In this document: positions 50,701 to 62,700 of the stretch, piece by piece | How the letters are laid out: each line of letters starts with the position of its first letter | Position numbering within the stretch: position 1 is the stretch's first letter | NCBI GenBank assembly: GCA_013397695.1 | Contig: VYZI01000255.1 | Span: forward strand, 1,066,281 to 1,130,280 | Reading direction: 5' to 3' | Length of the DNA: 64,000 bases | Source of the DNA: Centropus unirufus | Taxonomy: Eukaryota; Chordata; Aves; Cuculiformes; Centropidae | The notes under the pieces: generated by a model | The model's database searches: none | What the model was told of the DNA's origin: nothing | Seen by the model: the letters and a program-made list of their open reading frames with translations, nothing else | Position numbers and translations under genes: made by a program

Positions 50701-53700
50701 ACATAGGCTGGTGAAAGCAACTGGCTCCTCAAAACAAGACTGACCATGTAAATCTGAAGAGATGCTGCAGTCAAAGCCTCTTTGAAAGCCTTGATGCTCC
50801 ACTATGTGAGAAGGCGGTGGCCAGTTACAACTATTAACATACATAAATATGATGGCAGATCTTGGGCATTAAAAAAGTTACCATGTTGATATAGGTCAGT
50901 GATAAATAAAGAGCACAACTTGGGGTTGAGCCTATCATGTTTTACACAGAATCCTGACCTGATCACAAGGTCGTGTTTCTTCACCATAGAGGACAGCTTT
51001 TCCTCATGCTTAATGACATCCATATGAACAGAAGTAACATTGCTGTATCTTTTGGTCAGTTGTTCCAGCTGTTCCTTCATGACAGATGCTGTTTTAAAGG
51101 TAAGACACATCAAACTATTACCTAAAGATGAAGGTAAGTCCAAAGCATTCCTATGTATAATTGTGCTTCACAAACACCTTCTTTCTAAAGAGAAGCAGTT
51201 GCATGGATGTTTTCCTTCACTAACAGTGAAAGAAAAATCAGGCATAAAACACTTCCCCTTCAATTTTATTATCAATTGTCAGTGTCAAGTAATAACAGCT
51301 GTAACTCAAGAACTAGAACGTACAAATGATACTCTCAGAACTAAAGAACCGCTCACTGCTAAATTGTGTCACAGGAATAGACTTGTAACCAATTAGCAGG
51401 GTGTATTTAAAATTAACAAAAGTTTTAACTGCAGTTTTCCTGTCAGCATACTCAGTCAACACAAATAATTTATGCAAAAGTAGAAGTCAACTCCTTTATT
51501 TTCCACTCTGTGGAAAAGCAAGTCATGCAGTGTAACATGAAATAAAGGACTGTTAAACCTGTCTTTGTGCGGCAGGACACCCACTGGCTTGCTTGGACCT
51601 CTGGTACGGCATTCTAAAGCATCACTGTCTCCATTTGCCAGACAACTGAGCACTGACACAGTGACAGAACAAATAAACTAAACAGAAAGAAGCACACCTA
51701 AGTGGTGAATCTGTCCAGAAATGTCTTAGAAAAGTACTATTAACTATTTACAAATACCCAACACATTATAGGCCAGGTACTGATCCACTCCAAAAGCAGA
51801 CTCCCCTGTCTTTAACTCAGACCCCTCGTAAAAACCTGTGACTCGTTACTTCACGTACCAGGTGAACACCCACCACCCTTCAGTGTTGAAACACACTGGA
51901 AAAAAGAAAAAAACATTACAAAGTTTTCAAAGAACAAGTGACCAAATCGCTGATGGAAGGATAAAAGCAGATTCTTTCAGAATCCTTCAAAAGGCACTGT
52001 TACCTTGGATCTAGAAGCAGATATAGTAAAGAGAGCGTCTGAGGGTGAAGAATGCAAATAACAGTCACACAAGATGGATGTATATGTTCAGGCTAGAGAA
52101 AAGTCTTACAGGAAGATTACAAGAAAGTGGTAAGAGCTGTAGTAAACACTTCTATTGACATTGGAGAAGGCAACTCATCTGAACTACAACAATAATCCTA
52201 ACACGAGCTCTGGGAAAAAAAACCAGAGATCACCAGCAGAAAAATACAAAACAAGCTCTACTATACCCAGTCAAAAGTATCACAATGCCATTCAAGCAGA
52301 CCAGTATTTTTTGAGTGGAGACAGTATTAATGTTAAAAACTGTAGGGGGTAGGGAGCCAAAGGATCAGACAAATGAAAAACTTGACAAAGGAGAGAAAAA
52401 GAACCACGGTAGGAGGATAAAGCAGGAACTTGGTGACATCCCACATACAGCACGATGAAACCAAGCAGCAATTTTTCTTCTCATTATTTATTTGTTGGAG
52501 GATCACACAACAGATTTTGTCTTCACACTTTGATTTGAGGGAGCATGACCCCTTGGTTCTACCAACCCTTACTTAAACAAGTTGTCCAAGGGTCTGCTGG
52601 GCAGAACAAGGCGTAGGAGTAAACTAAATGTCAGGAACTTGCACCATGGTTGTAGAATACTACTGGCATTCCTGAGTTCATTAATTTGCTGAAGCAGTGT
52701 ACAGCATGAAAGGTAGGGGACAAAGTAAAAAGCAATTGCCTACACCAAAAAAGTGTTTTTCCCTGCAGATTTTCAACATCGTGTTATCAGAATAATGAAA
52801 TAGCATTGAAATAAGCAGAGGTTTTCTTCTTGCTTTGACTTTCACAAGGAAATAGAGAAAAGGCATGCCTGCTGTTTCCCAATTTAAGGAAATATGATGT
52901 TGTGGTGACTCTTGAGGGAAGATTGCAATGGAAAAATTGTATGCCCAATGTGTTACAAAAGAAAACTTGTTTTGGATTATTATCCTCCTGCTGGAAACAA
53001 ACCATTTACAACTAGTGTGACAATTTATCTGTAGGTCTAAAGTATCTTAGGTCTCTACACAGTACCTATTTTCTCCCAGTTTTAAAAATGGTCACTTCTT
53101 TAACCTGTCTAACTAAATGCAGAGCTGAAGTATTCAAGCAGTTTTTGATGGTAGTAGCTGTTTCTGCAAATGCACAGACTACTTCACTGAAAAGGAAGAA
53201 GCTGACTAGAAGCTCTGAGAGGGAAGAGGTCCAAAAAGGAAAACTTGTTTTTCGTTTTCAGGCTGGGCTTAGTTTAAGTGGACAAGAAAATCTTACCTAG
53301 CTTTAAGGTCTTGATGAGCATGCGGTTGCAACCCAGCTAACAAACAGATTTAGTAACAAACACGTGCCCAGAAGAGCTTATCCCATACCTCCTTCTACAT
53401 AGTCATACATCTATGCATAAATCTGGTTAAAGAATGAATTTTTTCTGTTTCAGTACATTTTAACAGAATTCCTATTTAAAGCCAAGAACAGCTTAAAACA
53501 AAAACAATTCACGTCACTCACCATTTTAACATAATACAGGTAAAAACATTAAGTTTCTTCTCAGGCAAAATATGACTAAAAGGCGAAGATTCAATCAGAC
53601 TAGTTCAATATTTACCTATGGCTTAGTCCTGCCAATCCCATGTATGCTAATATTATCACTAAAAGGGAAAAATCTAGTCTCTGACTGCCTTCATTTGTTC

Positions 53701-56700
53701 CATCCTATTACCTTGCTCCTATTGCCATCAGCTCTTACTATTTTAAGGAAAGCAGAACTGAAAAAGTGACCCAGGTTAAGTGATCCAATATTTGCCACAT
53801 CTGACTGGAAGTGAATTGGTTTCCTGTCCTGGCTAACCACGATGCCAGCACAAGGACGGCAATGGGAACACAGTCAGGAGAAAGGAACAGGCAACGAAGG
53901 CAGCAGGTGGGGCACAGGCTCACATAGAATTAAAAGCCTCTGATTTAGAGCCTCATTTTCTTACGGCCCTTCCAATGTCAATAGAAGATAAACACTGCCA
54001 GAAGATGATACTGCTAATCAATTTGTGCTGAGAGAAAAGAACTAGGTGAAATAATCTAGGAATTCAAAAGAAAGAAAAAAAGTTGATTACATGAGGGTTT
54101 CCTACTTTAAATCCAAATTATAAAAATATTAAGTAGCATAGCCTAACAGCAGGAAACTAAGTGTGGCACTGTGATGTGCATTTTATGCTTTCTTCACCTA
54201 CCTGCCTGCCTGCCGCCAAGTTAGACAACTAATATCTTTGTGACCCTTTCCTTTCGTGCTTTTTTTGTGCATGCTGCAGAAACTGCGTGTTTTTAAGCTG
54301 CCCATGTTTGCACAGGGCTTTGCAAAACAGATCTCCCATTTCACTGCTTTCCCATACTGCTACTGTCTTGCAGAGATCAGATGCAGCCTCAGTACTGAGG
54401 AGGAGGTGGAGACAGCACACTGCTGCAATCCTTCCATGTTCACCACATCAGACATTATCAATAACAAGGACGCAGCTTCCTTAGTGCGCCCCTCTTCTTC
54501 CTAGTAAATCTTTTCCCAGGGATTAAAAGTACTACAATCATCACTGCGAAGGGTAGGAAAAGCAGACGAATAGGAAAGAAGCATGAAAAAGCCAAAAAAA
54601 ATAAATGGAAAAAGAAAGGTAAGTTTTAAAGAAAATCACTTCCCAGCAGAGTACTTTCAGGTAATACAGCCTTGGTTTTAAATATGAGATCACAGAAACA
54701 GAGGAAAAGTCATCACTGAAGGTACAGAAAAGTGTTTCTGAGATGTCCAGCCTGAAATATGCTATAGAGAAACACTAAAAGAGACAGCAAGAAAGTGACA
54801 GACCAGCAATAAAATCAATCCCAAGCCCCAGGTAGGTTAGAAGGAAAAATACTGCTAATTTCCCTATAGGATACACATGCAACAGTAACCTCCTAACGTG
54901 GCTAAGTCATTGTCAAATCAATTATATAAAACTAAAATGCTCAAAAGCTACAAAATCCTCTGTGGATCATAAGAAAAATGTTCTTTCCCTGTTATGAGAA
55001 CCAGATCATTTTACTACTTGTGAGAAAGGTTCTGCCACACTAGCAGGTTTAAATAAGACATCATTTTTCAACAAAAAACAAGCAAAGTCTTACATACCTA
55101 CTGTGATGTGAACGTTGGAATCTCTGCTGAGATATTCAAGTACAGGGCCAGAGACATAGCCAGATCCAAGCAATAAAACCTTCTTTTTATTTCCCATGTT
55201 CAGCGATTGAGCGTGTTCCCTAGGAAGTATTACAGGCAAAATTAAAAACCACATGAAAGAAGGAAAGTGTAAGCTGCTAAAACTAACAGAATAAACATGT
55301 TTTAGTAAGTCTACAAACCTAGAGCTCTATTCAGATCAAGTGTAAAGTTCCCTTCTAGCTAACCAAGATAGGACAATCACTGTCTAGTACTGCTTCCATT
55401 CCTCTGCTACAGAAATTCTATTTTTTCCCTCTAATATAAAAAAATATCAAAACCAGCAACTTCTCCACTGCATCTCCAGTTGTTACTGGCTGTTCAACAA
55501 ATTTTTCCTCAGTTGTCATCATATTTTTACCAGTGGCCAAATTACTGTAACGTGTTCACTTGAGGACCACCAAGCTATCTATGTCATGCTGGGCTGTCAG
55601 GAAGAGATTCCAGACTCTGCCTTGCTCTCTTTACATCATGGATAACCGTTAAAGTACAGCAAACCATGCTGGAGTATTTTAGGTAAGCTACATTACATTC
55701 ATACTAATGCATCATAGGAACATGATAGTCAATCAAGTCAATTAAAAGTTAATGCCCAATTAAGATATCCTGTTTGCAGTCAGGAACACAGATTTGAAAA
55801 CCATCACTGCTTCAACCAAGCTTCTATTACTCTCCTAAATAAATCTGAGAAGGAGCTGTCCTGTTGACTTTCAATATAAAATCTATTCACATCAGATTTT
55901 GCATTTCTTTTTGCCTACCAGAATATCATAGTTTGGCAGGTGTTTAAATACGTTCTCATAAATGTGTTAATCATAGTAGGAAAACACATTTTGCTTGTTT
56001 ATAATTATTTTTGCTTTCAACTTAAATGACTGTAAAACTGTTTGTCTAATGTATCATTACTACATAGATAAAAACTATTTAGCAAATTTTAAAAAAACGT
56101 CCTTAGAGCATTTTTTTATTAGTGAAAAGAAGGAAGCCATCTATTGTCCTACTTTTAATCAAAGTGATGGAGATGGAGTTTGGCTTTTCTTATCCCGTAT
56201 GCTGAAAACAAATTTCAATAAATAGATAGGGCCTTCAAAGATTCAGACTTATGGAAAAGTCTATAAACGTGTAAGTTCCTCACTTTTCCTTTTATCTACT
56301 GAGAGTTTCCACAGGCACAGACTGCACTGTGGATTGTGCCACAGAGAGAACGCTCACCTCTAGCTGACAAGCTCATGAGCACTTTGCTTAAAGTTGTTGT
56401 CCCTAGAAGAGGACTAACCATGTCTACTAAATAAAGTTTAGTTCAGAGCTTTTGGGGGCTCCACACAGCATTTAAAAATTATCATTTTCACTTAGAAATC
56501 AACATTTGTCATAGGTAAACTGTAGGTTTTTTGTTAATAATAGCAAGCCAATGGTTAGGGAAGGGAGATCCAGGTTATTTATATTTTTTATATCTTAATC
56601 CACTCAATGCTACTTCTTTCATGTTACCACTGGTGAGTAACTACAGAGACAGGGTGAAGTGGCCACTAAAGCTGTAGCCACAGGATTACAATGAAAAGTC

Positions 56701-59700
56701 TGAGTCTCACAGAGGCTCCTGAACACATCCAGTCACAGAACAATGCTATATAGCACAGCACTTCAGCCATACTAGAAGGAACTGCATTCAAGGCATATGA
56801 GAAAGACTCTTCCTTTCAGTCATTCCTTTCAAAGGACTGTATATTATATCCATTTTAAAAGGGTAAGGAGCAACAGAAAAATACTGGCACATTACTGTTT
56901 TCTCTCTGTCTTCATAACACATAAGGAGAAAAACCACCACTTTCTCAACTTCAATATAAGTTACTAACAACAAACGTTAATGATTTAGGCAATGTGTATG
57001 AAGAAGGAAGGAAACCATCAATCTCAGAAACACTTAGGCACTGGGCAATATAGCAGTATTAGACCAAAACCCAAGAGTAAATAAATGCAAATGTGGAGAG
57101 AGAATGCAGACAAGTTTTTTTTAAATCCCAAAACAGAAGAACTTTAAGAATCTATACACTACCTCCTCTCCCTCAATTCCTGGATATATTCATACTTAGC
57201 TGTCAGTGAGCCATTGGATGCAATCACTGCCTAGAAATACATGAAACAAATTTTGAGTGTTATTTGTACCCGTGCATTTTAAAGAAAAGGAAGACAAGCA
57301 GAGTGCCACACTGAAAAACTTACATCTCGAACAACAGATGAGTACTTCTGGTTTTCAAGAGGTTCTGAGCCTTCTGATAAAAGCTACGGAGAGAAGTTTG
57401 TTTCAAGTCAGGTCATTTTATTTCCCCAAATTTTCTTCAGAGTAAAACATGAAGACTTTAAGTAACATTTAAATGCATGCAGTAATACCACTACCTTGTG
57501 GATATGAAATTCTCCTGGCCCTGATTACTGTGATTTAACTTATATGAAAATACAGGAATCCAAACATCAGTCAAGTTGTGAGTGATTACTGAGTGTCCCA
57601 AGAAAATCAGATTTAGACATGAGCAATGAACTACCTGCCTGAGCCTGTTTCCTACCTAAGGAAAGTTTTTTTGACAAATCCCTAAGACATCCAGGTCACC
57701 ACTGTCTCAATCACGTGTTGATTTTTGAAAATATTGCCTCAAGACATATGCTTTTTTCTTTTTTTTTTTTTTAAGTACAAAGTCAGTTATGTTCTACAGC
57801 AGATTCCTTTTAATGTATACAGGAGACCAGAAAAGCAACAAACAAGCAGACCAGACTTCAAGCATTTTACCCTCTTCTTGGACACAAAAGACCTTACCAT
57901 CTCTTCAATATATGGGAGAAGCAGATCGCCAAAATACTCTGTTGCTTCTATAGGAAGTTGTGCTGGCAGATTGTCAATAGAGCACATCAGAATCCCAGAG
58001 CCTTCAACACTGAAAGAGAGAACATAGCTCTTCTAAATTACTTCTCTTTGGTACCTGAAAGGTACTACCTTTCACAAGTATTTTAATGCATGATTTTTTC
58101 AATGTCATGTTTCACTGTCCAAATTACAGAGGAAATCAGTAAAAATTAAAGGCTGCCTCACCTGTCATGAATAATATGCTGGTCAGCATCATACATACAA
58201 AATGGACTGTCAATTGTAGTACACTCTGTCATAAATTCTATAGATCCTCCAGTGTCTGCTGAAATGTCACATATCGCCAGAAGTCTAAAGCAATTAATAA
58301 AAGAGAAAGAAATAGACCATTACCTGAAGTAGTAAAGAATATAGACATAAGAGATCAGAAGTGAGCAGGAAATAGAAGAAACATAAGATCTATCAGGCTT
58401 GTCATTTCATTCATCTTAACTAATTCTGAGGTCAACACAACACAATGAAATTCAGAAACATAACGGAAATGTGACCTTACTGTAGTAAAAAGATTTTTAT
58501 TCACATCCACGGGATTCATATTTCATGTGTAACCTCTCAAAGACCAAGAGAATCCACTTATCCCCATTTCTTCCCTGTACTCCACATACTTGTAGATTTC
58601 CAGGGTGGCTTCTACCTACACTGAAAGGAGACTAACCCTGGATTTGCACCCCAGTTTCCATCCTTAAAGCTATTTAGGGTTGTGAAGCATTCGTCCTACT
58701 TGCTGTGAGAATCAGAGGTGTTAAGGAACAGTTATTGAACTTCTACAAGACAAATGACAGAATAGGAAGAACTTAACCAACAAACTCTGCTCAGCCACAG
58801 AAACTTCTAGCAATAATGGTGCAGCTGGTATATTTCCCAGATGTCACACCGTATTGGATTCTGCACAAGGATCGACGGTAGACTTGCCTTTGCAGAAAGG
58901 CAGCCAATACCTGTCAGTCATGTAGACTGTGATGTTTTCAGAAACTCCACACTGTGAAAACAAAACTGCAAAGCACCAAAAACAAAAGCAGAAACAATGA
59001 GGCACTGTACAACATGCAAGAGGAACAACACAAGGAACAGAATCATTTGGCAGATATTGTGGATGCAACTGCCAAACATTAAGAGTTAATCATGGTGCTG
59101 AAGAATTGTTAGAGGTGAATTGAGGCGTCTTACTTGTGCGGTAACCCAGGACAGCCCTCCATTGCACCACCGGCAGATCTAACTGGTACCAGAAGCTTCT
59201 GAGCATCCTGACGACTTAACAAGCGAGGAGTATCTTGTTCCCAGTATATGCCATTAATTAAACAAGTTGTGTAGGGTGCAATCTGCAAAGAAAGTTACAG
59301 ACGCCTGATGTTTTCATCTAGTACTCTATGAAGTTGAAAGCACCCACTTGTGTGTTTTAAATGCTCCCGACTGATGCATGTGCAAAGATGTAGCAACTAC
59401 CAACAATCCAGAAAACCTTTCATAAAAGAACAGAAGAGATGCTCACATCAGTGTTAAAGCGAGAAGTATAAAGTTCTGGATGTTTATCATAGTCTACTGG
59501 ATCATATACTCCATCACTTTTCCTTACAAGATGATGGTGCCGACTTAACACTGTCCCATAGACTTTTCTGAGGTCTGAGGTGAAAAGAAAAATAAAAACC
59601 AAACTGTTATACTCAGACAAAAATGGTTTCAATGTTTTTGATCACTTTATTGTCACAGCATACCTCCAGATCTGGAAACTTCCTTCAACTCATGTGGTTC

Positions 59701-62700
59701 CACAAACTCACATGGGAGGGCATTGAACATTTCTTGAGCACCCTGTAAACCATGAAGTAGGATTCAGCGTAAGGACAGTATAAAGGTACAGTAACACTGC
59801 TCATTTGCTGTGTGAAAACAAATATAAAGATAGCATACACAGCTTGACAGAGAAAAATCTTGAGAGATGCACAAACTGATTTACACATACCCCTGCTTAC
59901 CCAAAACAAAGCTGTCTGAGATCAGTATACAAGGAATTTACATCATTACGCATTAACGCAGTATCTCTGCCCCCCAATCCTATGACCAGTTTATATTTCA
60001 TAAGAATGCTTTGGGTTGAAAAGGACCTTAAAGACCATCTAGTTCCAACCCCCTTGCCATGGGCAGGGAAACCGCTCACTAGATCAAGCTGCTCAAGGCC
60101 CCATCCAGCCTGGCCTTAAACACTTCCAGGAAGGTGGCATCCACAACTTCTCTGGGAAATCTGTTCCAGTGCCTCACCACCCTCATCATGAAGAATTTGT
60201 TCCTCGTCTAACTCTTCCCCTCTCCAATTTATAGCCATTCCCCTTTGTCCTATTACTACATGCCCTTGTAAAAAGACCTTCCTCAGCTTTCTTGGAGGCT
60301 CCCTTCAGGTACTGGAAGGCTGCTACAAGGTTTCCCTGGAGTCTTCTCTTGTCCAAGCTGAACAGCCCCAACTCTCTCAGCCTGTCCTCCTAGCAGAGGG
60401 TCTCCAGCCCTCTGATCATCTTTGTAGCCCTCCTCTGGACCTGTTCCAACAATTCCACATCCTTCTTATGGTGAGGATTCCAGAACTGGACACAATATTC
60501 CAGGAGGGGTCTCACAAGAGCAGAGTAGAGGGGCAGGATCCCCTCTGTCGACCTGCTGGCCATGCTTTTTTGATGCAGCCCAGGATACAGTTGGCCTTTT
60601 GTGCTGTGAGTATGTATTGCTGGCTCATGTTGAGTTTCTCATTAAACAGCACCCTCAAGTCCTTCTCCACAGGGCTGCTCTCAATCACGTCATCCCCGAT
60701 CTTGTTTTGAAACCGTGGATTGTCCCAACCCAGGTGTAGAACCTTGCATTTGGCCTTGGTGAACCTCATGAGGTTCACAAGGACCCCTTCTTCAGCTCGT
60801 TCTGGTCCCTGTGGATGACATCCCATCTTTCCAGTGTGACAACTGCCTCACTCAGCTTGATGTCGTCTGCAAACTTGCTGAGGGTGCACTCAATCTTGCT
60901 GTTTGTATCATTGATAAAGGTGTTAAACAGTACTGATCCCTGTACAGACCCCTGAGGGACACCATTTATCATGGATCTCCATCTGGACATTGAGCCATTG
61001 ACCACTACTCTCTGAATGTGACCATCCAGCCAATTCCTTATCCACTGAACAGTCTACCCATCAAATCTGCATCTTTCCAATTTAGAGAGAAGGATGTTGT
61101 AGTGGACCATGTCAAAAGCTTTACAGAAGTCCACATAGATTATATCCGTTGGTTTTCCCACATCTACCAGTGTGGTTACCCCATCACAGAAGCCACTAGG
61201 TTGGTCAGGCAGGACTTGCCCCTGGTGAAGCCATGCTGGTTGCCTCTAATCATGTCCCTGTCCTCCACGTGCTTTAGCAGGGCTTCTAGGAGGATCTGTT
61301 CCATGATCTTCCCAGGCACAGAGATGAAAATATTCCTAATATCAGAGCTGGGAGGCTCACATCTACACAGGATCGTTAACCAATCTTTGTTGACAAAACC
61401 AGGGGTAAGCCTTTTCCCTATGTTGTAGAAAACAACTCTGAAGTCCAGAACTTTAAGCCAAGTCAATGCTATAAAAACAGACATAAAAACCGAGCAAGTA
61501 TTAGAAAGAATAAGTCTTTCACCGCGCTTTAACAGGGTGATTAAACATTGCTTGTTAGCCCAGACACAACAGAGGGAGGAGAGGGAGACAAAAAATATGC
61601 AGGTGGGAAAGAAAAGAGTAGTAGTAAAATTTAACTCATTTTTCATGGTAAGATGTTAGTGTGGCCAGCCCTGTCGTTTGTAATCTCATTTTAAAGGCAC
61701 TAACTTAAGGTACTTAAAAATTCTTTCTGGTGAAAAATACCTTAAGTCCAAGCAAACAAAATGAATCCATCAACTCATTTAACCTGATATGTATCAAACG
61801 CTAAGAAGTTCTAGTAAAAACAACACAGCATTTCATCTTGACGACAGGATGCTTACCTTAGAAACATTACCAGTGCCTGTGAACACAAATGTTAAGGGCC
61901 CAATTGACTTTGGCATCAATCCCAACGAAATTTCATATCCAGCATCCCGTACTGCCTGCACAGCCTGACTGCTATTCCTGTAGTTATGGGCCATCCCAAT
62001 GTGCTGAAATCAAAGGCACAAGAACCATCAGGATGTTTTTCATATTCAAACACAAATAATTAGTAGATGCCCAGACAACACTTTGCTAATGAAAAATACA
62101 TGCACGTATATTCTTACCATGAAGGGTGTGTGATGTCCCAGGGCTAAGAACCGTAATCCCAGTCCATGTAGAATGTTGATCATTCCTATTGTTAAAATAA
62201 AAGAAAACTCAGACCATTAGTGTTAATCATGAATATGCACAGCTAGAAGCTGCAGAGACAGACTGAAGTTTAAAATCACCCTGGATATTTTTTCCTCTGC
62301 TTCAATATGAATAAGAAAGTCTACCTAAAAACGGGTTAGGAGACACTCAGGAGCAGGCCACGACCTTAAACCTGCTCTTGGCTCACATCATGCATTTCAG
62401 TGCTATTTAATGCTCAGATGTCCTTTTATGAGATGCATCCATGTCACCAGATTCCAGAGAAGGAGATATTAAAGAGACACCCACCTGAAGAAACAGATTT
62501 GAAGTTCACAAGAAAGGAATGAGAACCATACCTCACAAAAATTAGTGTAAAACATAGAGTGACAAACAGATGTTCAAACTTGCAGGACTGGCAGCAACCA
62601 TTTCTTTCAAAAGCCCGTTCAGCTGATCTCTGGATATTTAGTTTGCCTCAGATTAGTTAAACAGACAAGCTGGACTTCAAGACAACATAAAAGCAGATTT

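Noticed and set aside
60512..61005. Two minus-strand frames of 104 and 76 codons as host genes
   Set aside because: They are frame-broken pieces of the same CR1 reverse transcriptase.
61176..61646. 156-codon minus-strand frame as a host gene
   Set aside because: Its C-terminal part is CR1 ORF2 and the rest reads into unrelated flank; it is a transposon remnant.
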